From contig NZ_JAHXBF010000012.1 of the NCBI RefSeq assembly GCF_020103695.1, positions 124,001 through 188,000 on the forward strand: a DNA stretch of 64,000 bases, written 5' to 3'. The position numbers and the translations under genes were made by a program. Origin of the DNA: Hyalangium versicolor (GTDB lineage: Bacteria; Myxococcota; Myxococcia; Myxococcales; Myxococcaceae). The notes beneath the pieces are model-generated. The model searched no databases and had not been told where the DNA came from. It saw only the letters and a list, made by a program, of their open reading frames with translations. Positions within the stretch are counted from its first letter, which is position 1. Every line of letters starts with the position of its first letter. This document shows, in pieces, positions 30,352-40,300 of this stretch.

Positions 30352-31605
30352 ATGGCTGAACGCATCCCGCTCTTCGCAACCACTGCCCGCGGCACCGAGG
30401 ATCTCCTGGCCGAGGAGCTCAAGGAGCTGGGGGCCAAACGCATCCGCCAGGATCGAGGAGGGGTGCGCTTCCTGGCCACGCTCGATGAGGCCCTGCGTGT
30501 GTGCCTCTGGTCCCGCATCGCCATGCGCGTGCTCTATCCGCTCGGCGAGTTCGAGGCCCAGGGCGCGGAGGGGCTCTACGAGGCGGCCGCCAGCGTGCCG
30601 TGGGAGGAACACCTCACGCCGGAGAGCACGTTCGCGGTGGAGGCGACACTGCGAGACACGGAGCACAGCCACTCGGGCTTCGTGGCGCTCAAGGTGAAGG
30701 ATGCCCTCGTGGACCGGATGCGCGGCACCCTGGGCGCACGGCCAGACGTCAACACCCGCAGCCCCGACGTGAGCGTGGTGGCCCACCTGGCGCGCGAGAA
30801 GCTATCCCTCTCGCTGGACCTGTGTGGCGAGCCCCTGCACCGCCGCGGCTACCGCGTGCGCCCGACTCCCGCGCCGCTGAAGGAGACCCTGGCCGCCGCC
30901 CTGCTCCGAGCTGCTCACTACACGGGCGAAGAGGCGCTCGTGGATCCGATGTGCGGTTCTGGAACACTGCTCATCGAAGGAGGCCTCATCGCGCGGCGAA
31001 GGGCCCCGGGCATCGGTCGTTCCTTCGCAGTGGAGCGCTGGCCGCACCTGGGGGCTCGGGCGAAGGAGCTGCTCGAGGATCTGCGCGCGGATGCCCGCCG
31101 GAATGAGCGCAAGGTGCTCGTGCCGCTGCGCGGCTTCGACAAGGATCCGGAAGCGATGGAGGCCGCTCGCCGCAATGTGAAGGCAGCCAGGCTCGCCGAG
31201 GAGATCCAGATCGCCGAGGGCGATGCCACCAAGCCCTTCCCCATCCCCGAGGGCGGCGGACTGCTCATCACCAATCCGCCATATGGCGAGCGCATCGGCT
31301 CGGGCGGACAGAAGGGCATGAAGGCCTTCTATTTCAAGCTCGGGGAGAACCTGCAGGAGCTGGACGGGTGGCGCGTGTACGTGCTCGCCGGCAACCCGGG
31401 CTTCGAGAGTGCCTTCCACGCGCGTCCCTCCAGCCGCCGGGACGTGTGGAACGGCCCCATCGCCTGCACCTTGCTGGGCTACCGCTTCGGAGCGCCTCCG
31501 CTCACCTCGAAGGAGCCCGGCTCAGAGGCGGCGCTCGGTATGGCGAAGCAACCGCGAGATGTTGCTCCGGTGCGTCCAGAGGATGAAGGCGAAGAAGAGC
31601 CCTGA
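30352..31605 (+). CDS. THUMP-domain 23S rRNA/tRNA guanine N2-methyltransferase, RlmL-like
   Basis: S-adenosylmethionine-dependent RNA methyltransferase of 417 residues. Residues about 5-60 form a ferredoxin-like domain (PLFATTARGTEDLLAEEL). A THUMP domain follows to about 160, and the Rossmann methylase has DPMCGSGTLLIEG (motif I) and the catalytic TNPPYGER. It matches the N-terminal half of RlmL (m2G2445 of 23S rRNA); the second RlmK half is absent. A tRNA target is the alternative. Its last 84 bp overlap the 3' end of plsY on the other strand. The C-terminal 40 residues are charged and probably disordered. Confidence 0.88.
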   Translation: MAERIPLFATTARGTEDLLAEELKELGAKRIRQDRGGVRFLATLDEALRVCLWSRIAMRVLYPLGEFEAQGAEGLYEAAASVPWEEHLTPESTFAVEATLRDTEHSHSGFVALKVKDALVDRMRGTLGARPDVNTRSPDVSVVAHLAREKLSLSLDLCGEPLHRRGYRVRPTPAPLKETLAAALLRAAHYTGEEALVDPMCGSGTLLIEGGLIARRRAPGIGRSFAVERWPHLGARAKELLEDLRADARRNERKVLVPLRGFDKDPEAMEAARRNVKAARLAEEIQIAEGDATKPFPIPEGGGLLITNPPYGERIGSGGQKGMKAFYFKLGENLQELDGWRVYVLAGNPGFESAFHARPSSRRDVWNGPIACTLLGYRFGAPPLTSKEPGSEAALGMAKQPRDVAPVRPEDEGEEEP

Positions 31606-32100
31606 GAGGATCGCGTACTCCAGCGCGCGGGCCGTGAAGAACGCGGTGGCCACCGACGCCACGCCCGCCGTCAGCGAGCCCAACGAGCTCACGCGTGTCG
31701 TCGCCAGAACCAGCCCATAGACGACGGCTCCGGCGAGCGCCGCCAGCGGCACGAGGACGACGAGCACACCGAGCGCGGTGGCCACACCCTTGCCCCCCCG
31801 GAACTTGAGCCACACCGGGAAGCAGTGACCGAGGAACGCGGCGAGCCCCACCGCCACATGCACCCGAGGGCTGTCCGGCATCATCCTCAGCGCGAGCACC
31901 ACAGGCAGCGTGCCCTTGAGGGCATCCAGCGCGAGCACGAGCACTCCCAGCTTCTTGCCCGCCACGCGCGCCACATTGGTGGCGCCGATGTTCCCGCTGC
32001 CCTCGGCGCGGACATCCACCCCGCGAGCCCAGCGCGTCACCAGCACCCCGAAGGGAATGGAGCCTGCCAGGTAGCCAAGCAGGAGGAGGGCGGCGAGCAC
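31522..32100 (-). CDS. plsY: Acyl-phosphate:glycerol-3-phosphate acyltransferase PlsY
   Basis: First acyl transfer of phospholipid synthesis at the inner membrane, using acyl-phosphate from PlsX. The protein is 192 residues with about five spans. The family motifs are present: GSIPFGVLV, then EGSGNIGATNVARVAGK (motif 1), GHCFPVWLKFRGGKGVAT (motif 2) and a late SLTAGV. It overlaps the end of the RlmL-like gene by 84 bp tail to tail and begins 7 nt after the DUF2752 stop. Confidence 0.95.
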   Translation of the reverse strand: MLAALLLLGYLAGSIPFGVLVTRWARGVDVRAEGSGNIGATNVARVAGKKLGVLVLALDALKGTLPVVLALRMMPDSPRVHVAVGLAAFLGHCFPVWLKFRGGKGVATALGVLVVLVPLAALAGAVVYGLVLATTRVSSLGSLTAGVASVATAFFTARALEYAILSGLFFAFILWTHRSNISRLLRHTERRL

Positions 32101-32107
32101 GCAGGGC

Positions 32108-32539
32108 TCACATGAGCAGGTGGGGGAAACGCGTCCTCACCACGACATAGGCGTAGTTGACGGCGACGAGCACGGCCAGAGCGATGCGGACCCGGCTCCA
32201 CTCATCGGGAGAGAGCTCGACCCGGGGAATGGGCATTGCGAAGACCAGATGCAGCACCGACAGCACCACCATGAGGGCGAAGAGCAGCGCCGCCACGGTG
32301 CCCAGCGGGTTGGCGTCCAAGGCCCCGAGGATGTTGAAGTGCGCCACCCTGTCGGCCACCCGGGTCAGCCCACAGCCGAGGCAAGGCCAGCCCGTGGTCT
32401 GCCGAAGCATGCAGCCCCAGAAGGGGATGAGCTTCGCCACGGGGATGTACCGGGCGATGAGCAGCCCGATGAGCCCGATGAGCCCCAGGTAGTCCACGAG
32501 GCCAGGTTTCCGGTTGGCAGGAGGTAGATGGAACTTCAC
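32108..32539 (-). CDS. DUF2752 family membrane protein
   Basis: Small membrane protein with three or four spans and the DUF2752 signature CLGCGLTRVADRVAH (GCGLTR), plus a preceding CMLRQTTGWPC. The cysteines could bind metal. The function of the family is unknown. The start is uncertain: a GTG at 32539 gives 143 residues, near the usual length, whereas an ATG at 32605 would add 22 residues with little hydrophobic character. It runs into plsY after 7 nt, so the two are co-transcribed. Confidence 0.75.
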   Translation of the reverse strand: MKFHLPPANRKPGLVDYLGLIGLIGLLIARYIPVAKLIPFWGCMLRQTTGWPCLGCGLTRVADRVAHFNILGALDANPLGTVAALLFALMVVLSVLHLVFAMPIPRVELSPDEWSRVRIALAVLVAVNYAYVVVRTRFPHLLM

Positions 32540-32631
32540 GGGAAACAGTCTAGCGCGAGCGTATGGAAGTGTGGACTGGGAGATGTGGCCGCCTTGCCGG
32601 GGCAAAGACTTTTGGGCTATGCGCCAGGGCT

Positions 32632-33198
32632 ATGAAGACGATCCGCACTGCCCTTCTGACCCTGGTTGCTATCCCCATGCTGGCGCTCGCTGGCGAGCCT
32701 GCTCCCGCCAAGACGCAGCCTGCGAAGACCGTGGAGAAGACCTCCGAGGCGGACTGCCACCACCCGGCCCAGCCCGAGGCCGCCGCTGCCTCGCCCCAGG
32801 GCGGCTGGACGCTGACCCGCGGAGAGGCGCTCAAGGGCGCTCCGGCGGTGAAGCTCGCGGACCTGCTGGCCAAGCCGCAGGAGCATGACGGCAAGACGGT
32901 GCTGCTCGAGGGCCAGGTGCGCAAGGCGTGCGAGCGGAAGGGCTGCTGGATGGAGCTGGCCACCGCCAAGGACGCGAAGGGCCCCGGGGTGCGGGTGACG
33001 TTCAAGGACTACGGCTTCTTCGTGCCGCTGGACTCAGCGGGCTCGACGGCTCGGGTGGAGGGCGTGGTGCAGGTGGCCGAGCTGAGCGACGAGCGCGCGA
33101 AGCACTACGAGAGCGAGGGCGCGATCATTGCTCGCGGCAAGGACGGCAAGCCGCGCGAGGTGCAGCTGGTGGCTTCGGGCGTGGAGCTGCGCCGCTAG
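32632..33198 (+). CDS. Periplasmic DUF4920 protein
   Basis: Exported protein of 188 residues. The signal peptide MKTIRTALLTLVAIPMLALA cleaves near AGEPA. A Pro/Ala/Lys-rich stretch with an HH precedes the DUF4920 domain (about 85-180), which has GKTVLLEGQVRKACERKGCWMEL in parts and VTFKDYGFFVPLD. The CxxKGCW motif is conserved in the family and suggests metal or redox chemistry. It is an OB-like fold (inference). It lies 3 nt upstream of the next gene. Confidence 0.82.
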   Translation: MKTIRTALLTLVAIPMLALAGEPAPAKTQPAKTVEKTSEADCHHPAQPEAAAASPQGGWTLTRGEALKGAPAVKLADLLAKPQEHDGKTVLLEGQVRKACERKGCWMELATAKDAKGPGVRVTFKDYGFFVPLDSAGSTARVEGVVQVAELSDERAKHYESEGAIIARGKDGKPREVQLVASGVELRR

Positions 33199-33201
33199 GC
33201 A

Positions 33202-33831
33202 ATGCCACGCAGCTTCAGCATGAGGGGCGTGCAGGGAGCGGCCGATCGGGCCGTGCAGCACGCCCGCACCTGGATGATGGAGACGGCTCCGGGCTCGCAT
33301 GTCCATGACGTGCAGCTGGATCCGCGTTTCCAGCATCGGGGCGTGGACCTGCTGTGGGAGCTGCCCACGGGCGAGGTCCGCGGCATCGAAGTGAAGGGCG
33401 ACCGTCAGCGGAGCCGGCGCTACTGGTTCGAGCTGGTGTCCAACGTGGAGAAGGACACCCCGGGCTGCTTCCTCTACAGCGGCGCGGATCTGATGATGTA
33501 CGTGTTCCTGGCCCAGGCGGAGCTGCACGTGCTTCCGCTGAAGCAGGTGCGCGAGTGGTTCCTGCCGCGCGCGAAGGCGTACTCGCTCAAGCACACGTCC
33601 ACGAAGACGGGAGCGATCCGCTACACCACTGTGGGAGCGGTCGTGCCCTGCCGCGAGGTGCTCGACGCGGTGCCGAGCGTCCTCTGCATCCCGCTCAAGC
33701 GCGGCGCAGGTAAGGGCGCCGAGGCCGAGGAAGCTCCATCGGAGCGGGAGACGCCAGCAGGAGAGGCCTCTTCAGCGCCAGAAGCCTCCGAGAGCGCGCC
33801 TCTCGCTCCCACGGGAACCGACGTCGAGTAG
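33202..33831 (+). CDS. Hypothetical protein with a possible PD-(D/E)XK nuclease-like core
   Basis: I do not recognise a named family. The protein is 209 residues with no signal or membrane span. Residues about 33-110 show a beta-alpha pattern with RGVDLLWELP followed by GIEVKGDRQ, giving D49, E63 and K65 at the spacing of the PD-(D/E)XK restriction-nuclease fold. Later parts (CFLYSGADLMMYVF; VREWFLPRAKAYSLK) fit a mixed alpha/beta fold. The last 50 residues are Ala/Glu/Ser-rich and probably disordered. It starts 3 nt after the DUF4920 stop. No DNA-repair partner is close by. A nuclease is inference only. Confidence 0.65.
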   Translation: MPRSFSMRGVQGAADRAVQHARTWMMETAPGSHVHDVQLDPRFQHRGVDLLWELPTGEVRGIEVKGDRQRSRRYWFELVSNVEKDTPGCFLYSGADLMMYVFLAQAELHVLPLKQVREWFLPRAKAYSLKHTSTKTGAIRYTTVGAVVPCREVLDAVPSVLCIPLKRGAGKGAEAEEAPSERETPAGEASSAPEASESAPLAPTGTDVE

Positions 33832-33865
33832 GTGTTCCCGTGGGCCCAGCTCAGAGGGTGAGGCC

Positions 33866-33881
33866 CCGGCTGAAGAGCCGG
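33866..33881. terminator. Short hairpin between convergent genes
   Basis: CCGGCT and AGCCGG with a GAAG tetraloop, in the 54-bp gap between two convergent stops. The stem is 6 bp and no T run follows, so it is at best a weak terminator. Confidence 0.35.
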
Positions 33882-33885
33882 TTCG

Positions 33886-34794
33886 TCAGCGGCGGTGACG
33901 GTGGCCGGGGTGCATCCGGTCGTGCATCTCGCTGAGCCGCGCGGCATCCGGCGCCAGCGCCTGCAGGCCTCCACGGTCTCCCGTGGCCTTGTAGACGTGC
34001 TCCAGCCGAGCGCAGAGATCGATCGCCAGGTGGATGTCTCCATCCTTCTCCGCCTGCAGCATCATCGGCCGAGCACGCGCCACCGCCTGCGGCCACGCGC
34101 CCAGGTGGATCAACCCATCCACCGCGAGCAGGCGGGCCAGCGGCGTCCGAGCCGTGTCCGCCGTCACGTTCTCCAGGTCCACGATGCCCGCGTCCCGCTC
34201 GCCCTTGGAAGCGCGGACGATGGCCGTGGCAATCCCCTTGCGATCCGGCAGGAGGAACTCCTCGAACTCGGCGAACGAGTCCGCGTGACCCGCGTGGCCC
34301 GCCTTGACGAGCGCCTCGGCCATGGAGTCGAACATCTCGGCCACCTTCTCGTCGAAGCCGCCCAGCGCGCGCTCGACGAAGGCCAGCAGGGGCTGCCCCT
34401 TGTCATCCAGCGGCATGCGCTGGCGGATGGCCTTCATGCGCTCGAAGGCGGCGCCCACCGGAGCGTCCTGCTTGCCCTGCAGGAGCGTCGTCAGCGAGCC
34501 CATCAGCTCGGCCAGTCCGTGGGAGAACTCGTGCGGCGCCAACCGGTTGGGCACCCACCGGCGCCACAGCTCCTCCGCGGCGGCCCACGGGAAGGGCTTG
34601 AAGGGCCCGGTGCCCTTCCACTTCTTGCCCCACTCCAGGCCAATGTCCTGCGGCCAGGAGGACTCGGCGAGCTTCTGGAAGTCCGCCTCGGCCACCGGGG
34701 CTCCATAGTGCCCCAGCGTCCCAGTGATGGCCTCCGTCGAGTACGCCTCGAGTCCCTTGCTCTGCCACGCCTTGTCCACGCGCTCCGTGCTCAC
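33886..34794 (-). CDS. Hypothetical protein, mostly helical
   Basis: I do not recognise a family. The protein is 302 residues with no signal peptide or membrane span. The sequence is mainly helical with repeated Ala/Leu/Glu patches; the last third (GAWPQAVARARPMMLQAEKD; AIDLCARLEHVYKATG) could be TPR-like. The end is His/Arg-rich (HRHRR). The start is GTG at 34794 with AGGAG 6 nt upstream. It is monocistronic between convergent and same-strand neighbours. Confidence 0.7.
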   Translation of the reverse strand: MSTERVDKAWQSKGLEAYSTEAITGTLGHYGAPVAEADFQKLAESSWPQDIGLEWGKKWKGTGPFKPFPWAAAEELWRRWVPNRLAPHEFSHGLAELMGSLTTLLQGKQDAPVGAAFERMKAIRQRMPLDDKGQPLLAFVERALGGFDEKVAEMFDSMAEALVKAGHAGHADSFAEFEEFLLPDRKGIATAIVRASKGERDAGIVDLENVTADTARTPLARLLAVDGLIHLGAWPQAVARARPMMLQAEKDGDIHLAIDLCARLEHVYKATGDRGGLQALAPDAARLSEMHDRMHPGHRHRR

Positions 34795-34899
34795 CGGTTC
34801 TCCTCGTCGCGCCAGTCCACGGCGCCAGCGGTCTTCTAGCAGAGCCTGACGGAGCCCGGCGCAAGACGTTCACCGCCCTGGCGTCATGTGTGCACACGT

Positions 34900-36471
34900 T
34901 TACGAGGGGCGAGCCCCCACCACGGGAGCAGCCATGTCGGCGCCGGGAGGAGCCACCGCAGGCACGGTGGGCCAAACAGTGGGGTTGCGCCGGCCGTCCT
35001 CGACGCGCCGGGCCAGATACGGCACGCAGCCCCGCGCCTCGAAGGCCCGCTTGAAGGCGGCAAAGCCCGCCCCGGCCTTCCATGCATCCATGCTGGCCAG
35101 GCCCGCCTCCGGACCGCACTGGGCGAGCATGTACTCCACCCACGCCCAGCGAGCGGACGTGGGCCGTACCTCGGCCCGCCCCTTGAGCCCGCGCCGCAGC
35201 CGCTCCAGCTTCGCCTCCACCTCGCGGATACCCGCGAAGGGTGCGCCATCCAGCGGCGTGTTGCGTTTGGCCACGAACGGGGCCACGCCCAGCGCCACGG
35301 GGATGATGCGGGACAGCTCGGTGGTGAAGCGGATGAGCTCGTCGATGTCCGCGTCCTCCTCGTGCGGCAGGCCGACGACGTTGTAGACCTTGAGCTGCTT
35401 CATCCCCGCCGTCCGAGCGAAGTTCGCCGCGCGGACGATCTGCTCCTCCGAGTGCTTGCGGTCCACGAGGTCCCTCATCCGCTGCGAGGCCCCATCCGCG
35501 GCCACGGTGAGGTTCGTCGCGCCGCCACGCCGCAAGGTGTCCACCAGCTCCTGCGTGAGCCGGTCCGCGCGCAGAGAGGACACACCCACCTCGCGCCCGG
35601 CATCCACCAGGGTGCGCAGCAACTCGACGATGCGGGGGTGGTCCGTGACCGCAGCCCCCACCAGGCCCACGCGCCGAGCGTTCTCCGGGATGAGCGACAA
35701 CACGCGCTCGGGAGGCACCGTCCGCATGCCCCCGTTGGTGGTGCGCCGCATGACACAGTAGTGACAGCCGCGAGAGCACCCGCGCTCGGGCTCGATGAGG
35801 AACATCGAGCGCAGCTCCGTGTTCGGAGTGATGATCTGCGAGCGGGCAGGCAGACGCGTGTCCTGGGCCTTGGAGACGAAGTAGCGAGCCCCTCCCCTCC
35901 CGGGAACCCGGAAGCCGGGCGTGCGAGCCAGGAAGCTCAGCAGCTCCTCCCGCTCCATGGAGACGGCTGCCTCCAGCAGAGTGTGGATGAGATCCTCCGC
36001 CTCACCCTGGACGAGCACGTCCACGAAGGGCTCCAGCGGATCCGGGTTGGAGAAGGTCAGCGGCCCGCCGGCGACGATGAGCGGGTGCCGCTCGGTCCGC
36101 TCCTCCCTGAGCAGCGGCAGCCCCGACAGCTCCAGCAAGGAGAAGAAGCCGGTCATCTCCAGCTCGTAGGCCACGGAGAAGGCCAGCATGGGGAAGCCGG
36201 AGACAGGGGCCTCGGACTCGTAGGAGAACAGCTGCGTGCGGGTCCGGCGGTAGGCCTCCACATCATCGGGGAGGAACACGCGCTCGGCGGAGGTGCCCGG
36301 GTGCTGGTGGATCTCCCGGTAGATCGTCTGGTAGCCGAGCGAGCTCATCCCCACGTGGTAGGGGCTCGGGTAGCAGAGGGCCACCCGGTAGGGCGCCTCC
36401 TTGTAGAGCGTGCCCTGTTCGTCCGCGATCCGTGCGCGCACACCTTCGATGAGTGAGTAACGGCCCTCCAT
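34900..36471 (-). CDS. Radical SAM protein of the B12-binding-like TIGR03960 type
   Basis: Radical S-adenosylmethionine enzyme of 523 residues. The N-terminal part (about 25-160) resembles a cobalamin-binding-like fold without a clear DxHxxG (YRVALCYPSPYHVGMSSLG; GGPLTFSNPDPLEPF). The radical SAM core has C232, C236 and C239 in ERGCSRGCHYC, giving CxxxCxxC. SSLRADRL and VYNVVGLPHEEDADID are core motifs. It is related to the uncharacterised TIGR03960/03936 proteins of RNA or tRNA modification type; the substrate is unknown. The ATG at 36471 has GGAGG just upstream; a TTG at 36492 is possible. Confidence 0.85.
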   Translation of the reverse strand: MEGRYSLIEGVRARIADEQGTLYKEAPYRVALCYPSPYHVGMSSLGYQTIYREIHQHPGTSAERVFLPDDVEAYRRTRTQLFSYESEAPVSGFPMLAFSVAYELEMTGFFSLLELSGLPLLREERTERHPLIVAGGPLTFSNPDPLEPFVDVLVQGEAEDLIHTLLEAAVSMEREELLSFLARTPGFRVPGRGGARYFVSKAQDTRLPARSQIITPNTELRSMFLIEPERGCSRGCHYCVMRRTTNGGMRTVPPERVLSLIPENARRVGLVGAAVTDHPRIVELLRTLVDAGREVGVSSLRADRLTQELVDTLRRGGATNLTVAADGASQRMRDLVDRKHSEEQIVRAANFARTAGMKQLKVYNVVGLPHEEDADIDELIRFTTELSRIIPVALGVAPFVAKRNTPLDGAPFAGIREVEAKLERLRRGLKGRAEVRPTSARWAWVEYMLAQCGPEAGLASMDAWKAGAGFAAFKRAFEARGCVPYLARRVEDGRRNPTVWPTVPAVAPPGADMAAPVVGARPS

Positions 36472-36505
36472 GCTCCTCCAGCGCTGCTCCAATCCTCTCT
36501 AAACA

Positions 36506-36555
36506 CCGCGGCCCCGTGCAGCCACTCCCAAGGGGGAGGGCAGCCGGGGCCGTGG
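36506..36555 (-). terminator. Terminator after the TonB-receptor lipoprotein gene
   Basis: CCGCGGCCCCG and CGGGGCCGTGG form an 11-bp stem with one G-U pair. A smaller CTCCC/GGGAG stem lies in the loop. On the minus strand the hairpin is followed by TGTTTAG. It separates the receptor operon from the radical SAM gene. Confidence 0.7.
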
Positions 36556-36577
36556 AAACTACACAGCGGGCTTCAGC

Positions 36578-37318
36578 CTACTTGAAGGACGGGATGGGAT
36601 CCGTCGGCACGCAGGCCGCCTCTTCCCCGTAGTACTCCGCCACGTCCGCCGACAGAGCGTTCGCGTCGCAGTTGACCTTGAAGTCGGGGTTCAGACCCGA
36701 GCCCTCGCCACAGGCATCCGCGGCCGTGGGGTCGCAACCCACGAACGGCCAGAGCGCCCGGAACGAGTACTTGGCAGTGCAGCCATCCAGCGTGATGGTC
36801 ACATCGCCGCCCATCTGCGTGCCGGGAGCACTGGGCGCCGAGTAGACCTGCACGTTCTCGAACTTGTACTCAGCCAGCGACGTGGACTCCGCATCGACGG
36901 GAATCTCAGCGCTGGCGACCGTCATGTTCGTCGAGGGGCACAGCGAGTCCTCCTCGTTCGGCGGATCCCGAGGCAGCGTTCCCACGGCGTTCGTGGGGTC
37001 CACCGCCTGGGGCTGCTGCGGATCCCACTGCGGCCCGTAGAAGGTCAAGGTGAAGGGACGGATGGCGAGCTTCGAGGTATCCGTGCTCTTGGGGTCCGTG
37101 TACTTGAAGACGCCAAAAGTCTCGCCCTTGATGTTCCCCATCCGCTCCACGCAGTCCGCCGTGTTCGGAGAGATGGTGCCTTCCTTCAGCTGGTACCGGG
37201 CGAACCAGTCCTCCGCATCCTGCACGACGCAGCCCGCTTTCGGCTGATCGAAGTTGCAGGAAGACAGGAGCGCGCTGGCACCGAGTGCAACCACTGTGGA
37301 AACGAGTCTCTTCGTCAT
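36578..37318 (-). CDS. Lipoprotein partner of the TonB-dependent receptor
   Basis: Lipoprotein of 246 residues with a signal ending LLSSC21. The mature domain has cysteines in CVVQ, DCVER, LCPST, DGCTA, VGCDP, DACGE, NCDA and ACVP, so up to four disulphides are likely. It starts 28 nt after the receptor stop and shares its promoter. Such pairs suggest a surface lid or substrate-binding lipoprotein for the receptor (inference). I do not recognise a named domain. Confidence 0.78.
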   Translation of the reverse strand: MTKRLVSTVVALGASALLSSCNFDQPKAGCVVQDAEDWFARYQLKEGTISPNTADCVERMGNIKGETFGVFKYTDPKSTDTSKLAIRPFTLTFYGPQWDPQQPQAVDPTNAVGTLPRDPPNEEDSLCPSTNMTVASAEIPVDAESTSLAEYKFENVQVYSAPSAPGTQMGGDVTITLDGCTAKYSFRALWPFVGCDPTAADACGEGSGLNPDFKVNCDANALSADVAEYYGEEAACVPTDPIPSFK

Positions 37319-37346
37319 TAGCGTGTGTTCCAGTTCGGTCTAGGAC

Positions 37347-40300
37347 TTAGAAGGAGTAACGCAGGCCCAGACGCACCTGGCGCGGCGACTGGTACTGGGT
37401 CGGCTGCTTGAAGTTGGGGTTCGTGTCCGTCGAGTTGTTCACGAGGAAGCCCCCCGTCGCCCGGTTGCGCGCGACCGGCAGGTTCGCACCTTCCGGCACC
37501 TGCAGATCCGAGGGCTTGCCGCCCTTGAGCGGGAACACGTTCTGGGAGGTGTACGTCTCGTCCACGCTGGTGACCGTCTGGAAGTTGAACAGGTTGAACA
37601 CGTCCAGGGTGAAGGACACCACGTTGTCCTTGGTGACGCGGTAGTTCACGCCGATGTTGCTGTCGATGTTGTTCACCCAGGGGGTGCGGCCACCCGAGCC
37701 ACGCGGAAGGACGAACACCTCGTTGGCCAGGTAGGTCGGGTGAGCGCCCAGGTAGTTGATGGGGCGGCCCGAGTTACCGCGGTAGGACAGGCCGAGGCTG
37801 CCCGACAGCGCGTTCGAGAAAGCGAACTCCTTGGCGCCGAAGAGCTTCACGGAGTGCGTCTGGTCACCCGGCAGCAGGCCCGTGCGGTTCTCGAGCAGCT
37901 CGATCAGGTCGAAGTCCGAGGTGATGTTCGGGTCGAGCTGCGCCGTCTCCGGGCGGAACAGACCGGGGTAGTTACCGTACAGGCGCGACCAGGTGTAGCT
38001 TGCCTGGGCAAGCCAGCCATCGGCGAAGGTGCGGTTCAGGTACAGGGTGACGGCGTTGTAGTCGCGCTGGGCCTCGGGGAAGTCCTTCGCGAAGCCGCGG
38101 CCCGGGTTGCCGATGAAGTAGGTGTTGCCATCGTCACGGCTCATGTCCTCGATGACGTTGGTCATCGTGCGGTAGGTGTAGCTCGCACCGAACCGCATGT
38201 TGGCCAGCAGCTCGTACTCGCCGCCGACGACGAGCTCATCCGAGCCCTGCGGGGCGATGTCCGGGTCCACCGGCACCGAGTCCGTCTTGCCGCCGCTGTA
38301 CAGGCGGTTGGCGCTCAGCTCCTCGGAGGGCAGCTGGGCGACGTAGCGCGGATCCTCGCAGCCGGACTCCGAAGGGGCCAGGCGGGGATTGCAGCCATTG
38401 GTGCCATCGCCCGCGACGCGGTACCCGTAGAAGCGGCGCTCGCCCGGGAAGGAGCGATCGGCCATGTCCAGGGGGACCTGCTCGTAGTAGCGGGCCGCGT
38501 TGGCGAACAGCTTCATGTGGCCGTTGCCGAGCGGGTCGACGATGGCACCGATACGCGGCGACCACTGGTTGCCCAGCACCAGGGCCAGGTCACCGCTGGC
38601 GCCGTACAGGCGCTGCACGTCATAGCGCAGACCGAGGTTCAGGGTCACCCGGTTGGCGATGGACCAGCTGTCCTGCAGGAAGCCGCCGATCGTGCTGCCC
38701 TTGGTCTTCGCGGACTGGACGAGCTCCGGGGTGATGCTGTCCGGGCTGCTCTGATAGCCGTAACGGCGCGCATCGATGAAGCCGTAGGTACCGTCCGGCA
38801 GCGGCGAGCCGTTGTAGACGAGCCCGCTGATGTCCGTCTGCTGGAGGAAGTTGCCGCCGGTGTAGGCCTTGGCCTGGTCGTACTGGAGGAACTCCACGTC
38901 CACGCCGCCCTTGAACACGTGCTGGCCCGCCAGGTTGAGCAGGTAGGTCAGCTTCGCGTTGGCCTGGTAGCGATTCAGCGTCGAGTCACTGATGTAGCCG
39001 GGGCCACCCAGGTCATACGTGGTGACGCGGCAGCGCAGCAGCGTATCGGGGTCGGCGGCGGGGCCGCAGTTATTCTCGGCGTCCGGCACGTTCTCGTAGT
39101 TGGTCATTGAGGCCGGCAGGATGTAGCGAACGCGATACGTGCCGGCCAGACCCGTCGTCGAGCCGAGCTCGCTGCCGTCCGCCGGCAGCGAGGAGGCCAC
39201 CTGGTGGAAGTAGCCGACGTTGACGTCCGCCAGCAGCTTCTTGTCCATGAAGGAGCCGGAGTACTTTCCGCCGATGCTCGTCGTGTTCGATTTCTCCGTC
39301 AGGCTTGTATAGAAGGCCGGGGAGGACGGCATGCGCGCCAGGATGCCACCGGTCTGCGGGTCAATCGTGAGCCGGCCCAGGCCACCCGTGGTGGACGGCG
39401 TGCCCAGCACGGACACCGACAGGTTGTGGTCATCGTTGACGAGGTAGGTCAGCTTGCCCATGTACTGCAGGCTCTGAGCGTCGGCGAAGTAGGTCTGCTC
39501 CGAGTCCTTGATAGGGACGGTCTCGAGGAAGCCGCGGTCGTTGGTCACGCGCTTGTGGTTCTCCACCACGAAGGCGTTGAACGCGCGGGTGTGCTCATAG
39601 CGGGTGAAGGAGGGCGCGACACCAGCGAAGAACCACAGCCGGTCCTTGAGGATCGGACCGCCGAGGGTGGCGCCGAAATCGCCCAGGTTCTTCAAGGCGT
39701 TCTTGCCGCTGACCACCGAGCCCTGGCTGATCACCTGGGCGCGGTTACCCTCGAAGGCGCCCGGGGTGAAGTTGCCGAACACGGTGCCGTGGAACTCGTT
39801 GGAGCCCGAGCGCGTCACCGCGGTGATGACGCCGCCGGTGGCACGGCCGTACTCCGGCAGGTAGCCACCGGTGATGACGTTCACGTCCTGCACGAACTCG
39901 ACGCTCAGCGGGCTGGCGTTCACGCCGTAGGCCGGGTCACCCGTGGAGATGCCGTCCACCACGTAGCCGTTCTCCGGTGAGGTTGCGCCGTTGATGGACA
40001 CACCATAGGTGTCGTTCTGGGCGCCCGGAGCCAGCTCCGCCAGGCTCTCGAAGGAGCGAGCCGCGCCACCCTTGCCACCCGGGCGGTTCACGGCGATACG
40101 GCGGATGAAGTCCTGATCCACGTTCACGCCCGTGGCGGTGGAGCCCACGTCGATCGTCGGCGGGGTGCCGGCCACCTCGATCACTTCCGTGAAGGCCTCG
40201 GGCAGCAGCTCGACGTTGACGCGGATGGTGCGGTTGAGGCGCAGCTGGATGTCCGAGCGGGCAAAGGGCTTGAAGCCCTCGGACTCGAAGCGCAGGGTGA

